Assembly: GCF_020521555.1 (NCBI RefSeq)
Contig: NZ_BPWA01000001.1
Location: 1,674,001 to 1,738,000, forward strand
Origin: Rodentibacter sp. JRC1
GTDB taxonomy: Bacteria > Pseudomonadota > Gammaproteobacteria > Enterobacterales > Pasteurellaceae
Direction of reading: 5' to 3'
DNA length: 64,000 bases
The notes beneath the pieces were generated by a model. It did not search any database. It was not told where the DNA came from and saw only the letters and a list, made by a program, of their open reading frames with translations. The position numbers and the translations under genes were made by a program. The stretch's first letter is position 1, and each line of letters starts with the position of its first letter. This document shows positions 37,026 to 45,278 of this stretch, one piece after another.

Positions 37026-37775
37026 ATGCGCAATAGAGATGAAATTATTCTGCAATTAATCAATCATCAAGGAAAAGTGAGTGTGTTGGAGTTGGCGGAG
37101 CAGTGTGCGATGTCTGTTGAAACGATTCGACGTGATTTAAATCGTCTCGAAAAGAAAGGATTGCTCTACCGAACACACGGCGGTGCAGTCAGCAAGAAAA
37201 CCACCGATCTTGGTGCTTTTTTTCAAACGCGTCAGCATATTAACGCTGCGGCTAAACGTTATATCGCCAAAAATGCGCTTGAATTACTCTATGAGAATGC
37301 GGTTATTGGCTTGGATGCGAGTTCTACCAGTTGGTATTTTGCCCACCTAATGCCTGATATTCCTTGTACGGTAGTGACTAATTCGATGTTTAATATCAAT
37401 GCTTTGGTGAATAAGCCTCATATTAAAACAATTGTTACCGGTGGTGTTTATTCTTCAAAATATGAAGCCTTTTACGGCCCTTTATCCGAATATTTACTCC
37501 AACGTTTACACATTAATTTTTCTGTTTTTTCTTGTTCCGGTATTGATAGCCAAGGAAATATTTGGGAATCAAATGAACTTAATGCTTCTATAAAACGGAA
37601 AATGATGGATGCTTCAGAACAATGCTACCTCTTGGTTGACCATTCCAAATTTGAGAAAAAAAGCCTTATACAATTAGCTGAATTGAGAAAAATTAACACT
37701 ATTTTTACTGACTCTGATCTGCCGTATGAACTTCAAAACTATTGTGAAAATGCGGATGTAATGACTGTTTTATAA
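37026..37775 (+). CDS. fucR: Fucose operon regulator FucR (DeoR family)
   Basis: 249 residues from MRNRDEIILQLINHQGKVSV. The DeoR helix-turn-helix is seen as LAEQCAMSVETIRRDLNRLEKKGLLYRTHGG, and the C-terminal sensor domain binds a phosphorylated sugar, probably fuculose-1-phosphate. GAGGCG precedes this start; in-frame ATGs at 36954 and 36990 would add residues absent from the family. It lies just before fucIKUAP and is likely its regulator. Confidence 0.92.
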   Translation: MRNRDEIILQLINHQGKVSVLELAEQCAMSVETIRRDLNRLEKKGLLYRTHGGAVSKKTTDLGAFFQTRQHINAAAKRYIAKNALELLYENAVIGLDASSTSWYFAHLMPDIPCTVVTNSMFNINALVNKPHIKTIVTGGVYSSKYEAFYGPLSEYLLQRLHINFSVFSCSGIDSQGNIWESNELNASIKRKMMDASEQCYLLVDHSKFEKKSLIQLAELRKINTIFTDSDLPYELQNYCENADVMTVL

Positions 37776-37813
37776 AAAGTAATGACTGAATTGACCGATA
37801 TTCCTTGAAAACT

Positions 37814-37858
37814 ACAATAATCGGTCATTGAATTTTATCAAAAATGACCGATTATTGT
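37814..37858. promoter_or_regulatory. Large inverted repeat between fucR and fucI (candidate FucR operator)
   Basis: ACAATAATCGGTCATT (37814-37829) and AATGACCGATTATTGT (37843-37858) are perfect 16-base inverted arms 13 bases apart. A third partial copy, TTGACCGATATT, lies upstream near 37792. The right arm overlaps the CRP site. It could also be a fucR terminator, but no T-run follows. Confidence 0.6.
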
Positions 37859-37871
37859 GATCTTGCTCACA
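37856..37871 (+). promoter_or_regulatory. CRP site upstream of fucI
   Basis: TGTGATCTTGCTCACA is the perfect TGTGA-N6-TCACA pattern, 131 bases before the fucI start. Confidence 0.8.
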
Positions 37872-38002
37872 AATCCAAAACAAAACTCATCTCCTACCTG
37901 TCTTCCCCCATCAATTTAATAAAAAATGCTATCAAGTTAAGTTGATAAGCAACTCGTTCAAGTAGTTCATATAAATAACCGCAATGATAAAGGAGTTTTA
38001 CT

Positions 38003-39772
38003 ATGACACTTTTCACTCAGTCAAACCGCGTAAAAATTGGCATTCGACCAACTATTGACGGACGTAGAATGGGCGTTCGGGAATCTTTGGAAGCACAAAC
38101 GATGCGAATGGCACAAGCTGTCGCAACATTGTTGGAAAGTCATATTCGCCATACCAACGGTGATTTTGTGCAGTGCATTATTGCCGATAGCACTATCGGA
38201 GGCGTAGCGGAAGCAGCAGCTTGCGCCGAAAAATTCAAACGGGAAAACGTAGGATTAACGATTACGGTAACCCCTTGTTGGTGCTACGGTTCGGAAACCA
38301 TCGATATGGATCCCCATATGCCGAAAGCCATTTGGGGCTTTAACGGTACCGAACGTCCGGGCGCGGTTTATTTAGCGGCTGCATTAGCCGGTCATTCGCA
38401 ATTAGGGTTGCCGGCGTTTTCTATTTATGGCACGGAAGTGCAGGAAGCGGACGACACTTCGATTCCGAATGATGTGAAAGAAAAATTGTTACGTTTTGCC
38501 CGAGCGGGGCTTGCGGTGGCAACATTGCGCGGTAAATCTTATTTATCTATCGGTTCGGTTTCAATGGGGATTGCCGGTTCTATCGTTAATCAACAATTTT
38601 TCCAAGAATACCTCGGTATGCGGAACGAATATGTGGATATGAGCGAGATCAAACGTCGTTTGGATCGCCGAATTTATGATCAAGAAGAATTAGATTTAGC
38701 TTTATCTTGGGTAAAAACGTACTGCCAAGAAGGTATTGATGTTAATAATCCGGAACATCAACGCACTGCCGAGCAGCGTGCCGAATTATGGGAGACCGTT
38801 GTTAAAATGACCTTGATCACCCGTGATTTGATGGCGGGTAATCCTAAACTGGCGGCACTAAATTATGGCGAAGAAGCCCTTGGTCACAACGCCATTGCTG
38901 CCGGTTTCCAAGGACAACGCCATTGGACGGATCACTTGCCGAACGGTGATTTTATGGAAGCGGTATTAAATACCACTTACGATTGGAACGGTGTCCGCCC
39001 ACCTTATATTCTCGCCACTGAAAACGATTCTTTAAACGCCGTTAATATGCTATTCGGTAATTTACTTACCGGACAGGCACAAATTTTTGCCGATGTTCGC
39101 ACTTATTGGAGTGAAGACGCGGTTGAACGGGTTACCGGTTTCCGGCCGGAAAGCGGATTTATTCATTTAATCAATTCCGGTTCGGCAACCTTAGACGGCA
39201 CGGGACAACATACCGATGCACAAGGCAATCCGGTGGTGAAACCGGTGTGGGAGGTCTCGGAGCAGGACGGCAAACGTTGTTATGAGCATACCCGTTGGTG
39301 TCCGGCTGTACACGAATATTTCCGTGGCGGCGGTTATTCTTCTCAATATCTCACCAAAGGCGGTATGCCGTTTACAATGCACCGTATCAATCTGATCAAA
39401 GGTATCGGTCCGGTGTTACAAATCGCCGAAGGCTGGTCAATCGATTTACCTGAACAGGTCCACAATATCTTGAATAAACGTACTAACGAAACTTGGCCGA
39501 CCACTTGGTTTGTGCCGCGTTTAACAGGTAAAGGCGCATTTAGCGATGTATATTCGGTGATGGCTAATTGGGGGGCGAACCATTGTGTTGCCACCTACGG
39601 ACATATCGGTGCGGATCTGATTACCCTCGCCTCAATGTTGCGTATTCCGGTTTGTATGCACAATGTGGAAGATAAGGCAATCTTCCGTCCGAGTGCTTGG
39701 AACGGTTTCGGACAAGATAAAGAGGGGCAGGATTATCGTGCCTGTGCCAACTTCGGCCCACTTTATCGATAA
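38003..39772 (+). CDS. fucI: L-fucose isomerase
   Basis: 589 residues, the family length. It interconverts L-fucose and L-fuculose with Mn2+ in the cytoplasm. The sequence starts [21 protein letters not shown] and contains the metal/substrate blocks [38 protein letters not shown] and [17 protein letters not shown]. First structural gene of fucIKUAP; a CRP site and the inverted repeat lie upstream. No uptake sequence is inside. Confidence 0.97.
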   Translation: MTLFTQSNRVKIGIRPTIDGRRMGVRESLEAQTMRMAQAVATLLESHIRHTNGDFVQCIIADSTIGGVAEAAACAEKFKRENVGLTITVTPCWCYGSETIDMDPHMPKAIWGFNGTERPGAVYLAAALAGHSQLGLPAFSIYGTEVQEADDTSIPNDVKEKLLRFARAGLAVATLRGKSYLSIGSVSMGIAGSIVNQQFFQEYLGMRNEYVDMSEIKRRLDRRIYDQEELDLALSWVKTYCQEGIDVNNPEHQRTAEQRAELWETVVKMTLITRDLMAGNPKLAALNYGEEALGHNAIAAGFQGQRHWTDHLPNGDFMEAVLNTTYDWNGVRPPYILATENDSLNAVNMLFGNLLTGQAQIFADVRTYWSEDAVERVTGFRPESGFIHLINSGSATLDGTGQHTDAQGNPVVKPVWEVSEQDGKRCYEHTRWCPAVHEYFRGGGYSSQYLTKGGMPFTMHRINLIKGIGPVLQIAEGWSIDLPEQVHNILNKRTNETWPTTWFVPRLTGKGAFSDVYSVMANWGANHCVATYGHIGADLITLASMLRIPVCMHNVEDKAIFRPSAWNGFGQDKEGQDYRACANFGPLYR

Positions 39773-39787
39773 TTTCCGCTTTAACCC

Positions 39788-39816
39788 AAAAGTGCGGTCG
39801 ATTTTGACCGCACTTT
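39788..39816 (+). terminator. Inverted uptake-sequence hairpin between fucI and fucK
   Basis: AAAGTGCGGTC and GACCGCACTTT form a perfect 11-base stem with a 7-base loop, immediately before the fucK ribosome site (AGGAGG). No real T-run follows, so it may stabilise or attenuate rather than end the transcript. Confidence 0.5.
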
Positions 39817-39827
39817 AGGAGGATATT

Positions 39828-41291
39828 ATGTCTATCGTCTTAATTTTTGATTGCGGAGCGACCAATTTACGCACTATTGCCGTGGATCAATTCGGCAAAA
39901 TTGTGGCGTCCCACCATTTGCCGAATAAGACCAAGCAGGGTTTGGAATCACCCGATTATCATATTTGGGATTTTGAGGAAATTTGGCAAAAGTTATTACA
40001 TTGCGCTCGGCAAACGCTGACTCATTTAAAAGAAATCGCTATTCCGTTAAATGAAGTCATTGGTATCGGTGTAACGACTTTTGGCGTAGATGGGACAATA
40101 TTCGATAAACGGGGCGAACAATTGTATCCGGTTATTTCGTGGAAATGCCCTCGCACGCAAGAGATAATGCAACGTCTTGAACATTATCTTGATGTACAAA
40201 AACTGTATCAACGTAACGGTGTCGGGCAATATGCGTTTAATACCTTATTCAAGCTGTTGTGGTTAAAAGAAAATCAGCCGACGCTTTATGCTCGAATGGA
40301 TAAGTTCCTGTTTATCTCATCGATGATTACCTATCGTTTAACCGGCAATCTCACCACCGACCGCACAATGGCGGGTACATCAATGATGACAAATCTTTCT
40401 AGTGGTGATTGGGATCAGGAAGTGCTGCAAGTATTAGGTTTAACGCCCGATCATTTTCCGCCGATGTTAAATGCCGGAGAACAAGTCGGTATATTGAGTT
40501 CTATATTAGCGGAACAGCTTGGTTTATCGCCTGTTCCTGTTATTTCCTGCGGGCACGATACGCAGTTTGCCGTGTTCGGATCAGGGGCGGCGTTACATCA
40601 ACCCGTACTCAGCTCTGGCACTTGGGAAATATTAATGGCGCGAACCCACATCGCCGAACCGAATACCGATTTTCTTGCGCAAGGATTAACCACCGAATTT
40701 GATGCTCAATCCGACTGTTTTAATCCGGCGGTGCAGTGGGTCGGTTCGGGGGTAATGGAATGGGTCGGCAGAACTTTCTTCACTGATGTGATGAATAGTG
40801 AGCGGTATTACGAAACAATGATCCGTGAAGCGGAACAACAAGCGGTCGGTTCCGGCGGCATTTTTGCCGGTGGCTGTTTTTCTGAACTTCACAACGGTAC
40901 GCTTTACGGTTTATCAATGCATTGTCAACGCGGACAGATTTATCGGGCAATGTTGGAATATATGGCGTTACGGCTGAAACAGGGGCTAACACTTTTACAA
41001 CGAGTCAGCCATTTCCAAGCAAAAAGTGTAATTTGCGTTGGCGGCGGCTCAAAGAACCGCCTGTGGAACCAAATTCGTGCCGATGTATTAAATTTGCCGA
41101 TAGAGATTGTCGATGTGTCTGAAAGCACGGTGTTAGGTGCGGCAATGTTTGTTTTCTCCGCTCTCGGGGTTTATCCGAATGTCGAAACAGCCCAGCAGCA
41201 AATGCGGGCAAAAACGCAACGAATCAATCCATCGGCTCAATCTGACGCTTATCAACAATGGTTACAACAATATCAGGAGCGACTATGTTAA
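39828..41291 (+). CDS. fucK: L-fuculokinase
   Basis: 487 residues of the FGGY carbohydrate kinase family. The ATPase core shows [16 protein letters not shown] at the N-terminus, [15 protein letters not shown] near 235 and the late [20 protein letters not shown]. It phosphorylates L-fuculose to fuculose-1-phosphate. Strong AGGAGG site. The stop overlaps the fucU start by 7 bases. Confidence 0.95.
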   Translation: MSIVLIFDCGATNLRTIAVDQFGKIVASHHLPNKTKQGLESPDYHIWDFEEIWQKLLHCARQTLTHLKEIAIPLNEVIGIGVTTFGVDGTIFDKRGEQLYPVISWKCPRTQEIMQRLEHYLDVQKLYQRNGVGQYAFNTLFKLLWLKENQPTLYARMDKFLFISSMITYRLTGNLTTDRTMAGTSMMTNLSSGDWDQEVLQVLGLTPDHFPPMLNAGEQVGILSSILAEQLGLSPVPVISCGHDTQFAVFGSGAALHQPVLSSGTWEILMARTHIAEPNTDFLAQGLTTEFDAQSDCFNPAVQWVGSGVMEWVGRTFFTDVMNSERYYETMIREAEQQAVGSGGIFAGGCFSELHNGTLYGLSMHCQRGQIYRAMLEYMALRLKQGLTLLQRVSHFQAKSVICVGGGSKNRLWNQIRADVLNLPIEIVDVSESTVLGAAMFVFSALGVYPNVETAQQQMRAKTQRINPSAQSDAYQQWLQQYQERLC

Positions 41292-41722
41292 AAGGTATTC
41301 ACCCGGCAATTTCCCCCGAACTGTTAAAAACGCTTGCCGAAATGGGACACGGTGATGAATTGGTACTTGCCGATGCGCATTTCCCGGCACATGCTCTTCA
41401 TCATAAGGTGATTCGGGCGGATGGTGTAAACATTGCCACTCTCTTAGCCGCAATCAGCCCGTTATTTGAATTTGATACTTATGTGGAATCGCCGTTAATT
41501 ATGATGCAAGCGGTTAGCGGTGATACGCTCGATCCGCAAGTCGAACAACGCTATACCGCCGCCATTAAAAGTGCGGTCGGAAATTTCCCTGTTTTAACCC
41601 GAATTGAACGCTTTGCTTTTTATGAACGAGCAAAATCCGCTTATGCAATCGTTATCAGCGGTGAAACCGCTAAATACGGCAATATTATTCTCAAGAAAGG
41701 CGTTACGCCCGTTTCGTTATAG
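41285..41722 (+). CDS. fucU: L-fucose mutarotase
   Basis: 145 residues from [20 protein letters not shown], with [16 protein letters not shown] carrying the His/Asp residues of the RbsD/FucU fold. It speeds the alpha/beta interconversion of fucose. CAGGAG precedes the ATG. Contains the only uptake sequence inside the fuc structural genes. Confidence 0.95.
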   Translation: MLKGIHPAISPELLKTLAEMGHGDELVLADAHFPAHALHHKVIRADGVNIATLLAAISPLFEFDTYVESPLIMMQAVSGDTLDPQVEQRYTAAIKSAVGNFPVLTRIERFAFYERAKSAYAIVISGETAKYGNIILKKGVTPVSL

Positions 41723-41739
41723 TCAAAAGGAATTTCATT

Positions 41740-42387
41740 ATGACAAGAACTGAACTTTCACAAAAAATAATCGATACCTGCCTAGAAATGACCCGTTTGG
41801 GCTTAAATCAAGGTACCGCAGGTAATGTCAGCGTTCGCTATCAAAACGGTATGCTGATTACGCCGACCGGTACACCCTATCATTTGCTCACTCCCGAGCA
41901 GATCGTGTTTGTTGATAATGACGGCAAGCATGAGGAGGGAAAGCTCCCTTCCAGCGAATGGCATTTCCACCTTGCGGTTTATCAAGCCAGACAAGATGTT
42001 AATGCGGTAGTCCATAACCATGCGGTGAATTGTGCGGCAGTTTCTATTTTAGAAAAATCCATTCCGCCGTTTCACTATATGATCGGTGTCGGCGGTGCAG
42101 ATCACATTCCTTGTGTGCCTTATGCCACCTTCGGCACGCCAAAATTGGCGGAATATGTACGAGAAGGTATTCGACAATGCAAAGCGATTTTGCTCGCTCA
42201 TCATGGAATGATCGCCGCTGAAAGCAATTTAGATAAAGCCTTATGGCTTGCCCACGAAGTAGAAGTGCTTGCCGAGTGGTATATCAAATTACTTTCTACC
42301 GGTTTGGATATTCCGTTGCTGTCCGAACAAGAAATGACAGTGGTATTGAATAAATTTCAATCCTACGGGTTGCGGATCGAAGAGTAG
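41740..42387 (+). CDS. fucA: L-fuculose-phosphate aldolase
   Basis: 215 residues of the class II aldolase/adducin family. The zinc ligands are in SSEWHFHLAVYQ and VHNHAVNC, with a further His in LLAHHGMIA. It splits fuculose-1-phosphate into DHAP and L-lactaldehyde, the last step of the pathway. AAAGGAA precedes the ATG. Confidence 0.95.
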   Translation: MTRTELSQKIIDTCLEMTRLGLNQGTAGNVSVRYQNGMLITPTGTPYHLLTPEQIVFVDNDGKHEEGKLPSSEWHFHLAVYQARQDVNAVVHNHAVNCAAVSILEKSIPPFHYMIGVGGADHIPCVPYATFGTPKLAEYVREGIRQCKAILLAHHGMIAAESNLDKALWLAHEVEVLAEWYIKLLSTGLDIPLLSEQEMTVVLNKFQSYGLRIEE

Positions 42388-42436
42388 TTTTTTTACCTGC
42401 CTTTCTCCAATTTTCCCTTACATTAAGGAGTAATCT

Positions 42437-43723
42437 ATGACTGCAAAAGTATTAGAGAAGAAGTATGTCGTCCCCTTTGTTTTAATTACCTCATTATTCG
42501 CACTATGGGGTTTTGCCAATGATATTACCAACCCAATGGTCGCAGCGTTTCAAACGGTTATGGAAATGCCGGCGGCGGAGGCAGCCCTTATTCAATTTGC
42601 TTTCTATGGCGGTTACGGCACAATGGCAATTCCGGCGGCATTGTTTATCGGGCGTTACAGCTATAAAGCCGGTATCCTGTTAGGTTTGGCACTTTACGCT
42701 ATCGGTGCGTTATTGTTTTATCCGGCAGCAATTTATGAAGAATTTATCTTCTTTTTACTTTCCATTTATATCCTCACCTTTGGTTTGGCATTTTTGGAAA
42801 CCACAGCAAACCCTTACATTCTCTCAATGGGTGATCCGGAAACTGCGACCCGCCGTCTTAATTTCGCTCAATCTTTTAACCCATTAGGTTCTATTACGGG
42901 GATGTTTATCGCTTCCCAATTTGTTTTAACCGCATTGGAATCGGATAAACGGAATGCCGATGGCAGTTTAATTTTTAGTACATTGTCTATGGCGGAGAAA
43001 GCGGTGATTAAAACTCACGACTTAGAAATTATTCGTACTCCTTATATCATTTTAGGGCTTGTTGTAATCGGCATTTTTATCTTAATCGCCTTATTTAAAA
43101 TGCCAACCACTAAAATTGAAGAAGAGGCAAAAATCTCATTTACCGTTGCGGTTAAACGCTTAGCTGCGAATGCCAAATATCGCGAAGGGGTTATTGCTCA
43201 AGTGTTTTATGTCGGTGTACAAATTATGGTGTGGACGTTTATCATTCAGTATGCCGAACGCTTAGGTTTTACTAAAGCCGAAGCACAGCATTACAACATC
43301 ATCGCCATGAGTATTTTTATCGCCAGCCGATTTATCAGTACCGCATTAATGAAATATCTTAAAGCAGAATTTATTTTAATGTTATTTGCACTCGGCGGTT
43401 TCTTTAGCATATTGGGCGTTATTTTTATTGATGGTGTTAGCGGTTTATATTGCTTAGTGCTTACCTCTGCCTTTATGTCATTAATGTTTCCGACGATTTA
43501 CGGTATTGCCCTCAACGGCTTAAAAGAGGAATCCACTCTTGGCGCAGCCGGATTGGTTATGGCGATTGTCGGCGGAGCGTTAATGCCGCCATTGCAAGGA
43601 ATGCTTATCGACCAAGGCACAATAATGGCAATGCCGGCAGTAAATGTTTCCTTTATCTTACCTCTCCTTTGTTTTGTGATGATTGCCATCTATGGTTTCA
43701 GAACCTGGAAAATACATAAATAA
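42437..43723 (+). CDS. fucP: L-fucose:H+ symporter
   Basis: 428 residues, a 12-helix MFS transporter of the FHS family. FALWGFANDITNPMVAAFQ, FAFYGGYGTMAIPAALF and FLETTANPYILSMGDP are characteristic of FucP. It imports fucose at the inner membrane. Last gene of the operon; terminated by a palindrome of two fused uptake sequences. Confidence 0.94.
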   Translation: MTAKVLEKKYVVPFVLITSLFALWGFANDITNPMVAAFQTVMEMPAAEAALIQFAFYGGYGTMAIPAALFIGRYSYKAGILLGLALYAIGALLFYPAAIYEEFIFFLLSIYILTFGLAFLETTANPYILSMGDPETATRRLNFAQSFNPLGSITGMFIASQFVLTALESDKRNADGSLIFSTLSMAEKAVIKTHDLEIIRTPYIILGLVVIGIFILIALFKMPTTKIEEEAKISFTVAVKRLAANAKYREGVIAQVFYVGVQIMVWTFIIQYAERLGFTKAEAQHYNIIAMSIFIASRFISTALMKYLKAEFILMLFALGGFFSILGVIFIDGVSGLYCLVLTSAFMSLMFPTIYGIALNGLKEESTLGAAGLVMAIVGGALMPPLQGMLIDQGTIMAMPAVNVSFILPLLCFVMIAIYGFRTWKIHK

Positions 43724-43734
43724 ATTTAAATTTG

Positions 43735-43760
43735 ACCGCACTTAAGTGCGGTTATTTTTT
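43735..43760 (+). terminator. Terminator after fucP
   Basis: ACCGCACTTAAGTGCGGT is a perfect 18-base palindrome formed by two head-to-head uptake sequences, followed by a T-run. Confidence 0.8.
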
Positions 43761-44027
43761 TAGGTGTTTTTTAATAATACACAGGTATACCTTCAAGTTT
43801 ATTTGGCTATAAAAAATAAACCGGAATTGTTGTAGTTATTAATATTCTTTGTGGGAGTGGTGTTTATACTAAATGATATTTTTTAACATTTTGTTTTTTA
43901 AGTGAAAAATTTTGTTTTTAAAAGTTCTATAATTAAAAAACTATTCTCTTCAATATGGTTTCATTTTTTTATGAAATGTGAGCTACTTCACAGAATTAAA
44001 ATGCTTCAAATTTAATAGTGATTTTAT

Positions 44028-44041
44028 TGATTCAAGTCAAT
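44028..44041 (+). promoter_or_regulatory. FNR box upstream of torYZ
   Basis: TTGATTCAAGTCAA matches TTGAT-N4-ATCAA at 9 of 10 positions. TATCCT at 44065-44070 is a plausible -10 at class II spacing. Confidence 0.65.
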
Positions 44042-44131
44042 ATATTAGCCCCAAAAATTTTTCTATCCTGTTATCATCTTCCTACTCAATAAGAGGTATT
44101 GGTATATTTTATTAGAGAGCGAGAAGTAATT

Positions 44132-45250
44132 ATGGCTAAATTTAAAAGTTTTTCGGTTTTAACCGCACTTATTTTTGTGGGGCTGGGTGCAATAATGCTT
44201 TTTGGTGTGCAACAAGTAATGAAAGCAACAAGTTCCACTGAATTTTGTTTGAGTTGTCATTCTATGGAACAGCCTAAAGCGGAATGGGAAGCCAGCTCTC
44301 ATTTTTCCAATGCTAAAGGTATTCGGGCTGAATGTGCCGATTGTCATGTTCCGCAAGACGGCTTGCATTATGTTAAGGCTAAATTTATTGCTTTGAAAGA
44401 TCTTTGGTACACCATCACTGATAAATTACCGAATCAAGAAGCTTATGAAAAACATCGGTTAGAGATGGCTCAACGGGTTTGGAAAGAGATGAAGGAGACT
44501 GATTCAGCCACTTGCAAATCCTGCCATAGTATAGATGCGATGGAATTGACCGAACAATCCGAAGCCGCACGGAAAATGCATAAACTGGCACAAGAAACGA
44601 ATCAAACCTGTATTGATTGTCATAAGGGCTTGGTGCATTTTATGCCGGAAATAGAAGTCGATAACGCCGCTGCTGCAGATGAATTATCGAAACATGGCGG
44701 AGAATTTTCTACTAATGATAAGGTACTTTACGCATTAACAATGAAATCGGTTCAATCGGTACAAGGTGGTGAGGTGCGTTTAATGCCTTATGCCGAATTA
44801 ACCGATTGGAAAGAAACTAACGGTAAAATGACCGCACTTTTGAAAGGTTGGCAGCAAGTCGGTGCCGAAAGTGTGATGTATATGGATTTAGGTAAACGAA
44901 TTACGGTGGCGTTACTTGGTGATGAGGTAAAAGATAAAGTAAGTATTGTGAAAACGGTGCATGATTCTGTGACTGATTCCGAATGGAGAGAGATTACAAT
45001 GGAAATCGTTGTGCCAAAAGAGGCGGTGACAGCCAATATTTCCGTATTAAATCAATTTGGTAATAATTTAAATCAAACCCATTGTAGCGGTTGTCATGCG
45101 GTAATTGGTGCGGATCACTATACCGCAAATCAATGGATCGGCGTAGTCAACTCGATGAAAGATCGTACATCAATGAGTGCTGATGATGTGCGTACTCTAA
45201 CGATTTTTTTACAACGTAATGCAAAAGATATGGTTGGTTCATCTCACTAA
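44132..45250 (+). CDS. torY: Pentaheme c-type cytochrome TorY (NapC/TorC family)
   Basis: 372 residues. One N-terminal membrane anchor (about 8-28) is followed by four CXXCH sites in the NapC/NirT-like domain (CLSCH, CADCH, CKSCH, CIDCH) and a fifth (CSGCH) in the C-terminal extension, the five-heme pattern of TorC/TorY. It carries electrons from menaquinol to the periplasmic reductase TorZ encoded next. The ATG at 44132 follows GAGAAG; an earlier in-frame start is not needed. An uptake sequence encodes TAL in the anchor. Confidence 0.93.
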   Translation: MAKFKSFSVLTALIFVGLGAIMLFGVQQVMKATSSTEFCLSCHSMEQPKAEWEASSHFSNAKGIRAECADCHVPQDGLHYVKAKFIALKDLWYTITDKLPNQEAYEKHRLEMAQRVWKEMKETDSATCKSCHSIDAMELTEQSEAARKMHKLAQETNQTCIDCHKGLVHFMPEIEVDNAAAADELSKHGGEFSTNDKVLYALTMKSVQSVQGGEVRLMPYAELTDWKETNGKMTALLKGWQQVGAESVMYMDLGKRITVALLGDEVKDKVSIVKTVHDSVTDSEWREITMEIVVPKEAVTANISVLNQFGNNLNQTHCSGCHAVIGADHYTANQWIGVVNSMKDRTSMSADDVRTLTIFLQRNAKDMVGSSH

Positions 45251-45278
45251 TATTTTAACTTTAAACCTGGAGTCTATT

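Larger units (their letters stand above)
43724..44131. other. Intergenic region between fucP and torY
   Basis: It holds the fucP terminator at 43735-43760 and the FNR-type box at 44028-44041. The rest is very A/T-rich and I see no open frame or RNA gene in it. Confidence 0.5.

Noticed and set aside
39828..43723. fuc operon as a recent foreign island
   Set aside because: Gene content and order are the same as recalled for H. influenzae, and uptake sequences are present at its edges and in fucU; the low density alone does not show transfer.
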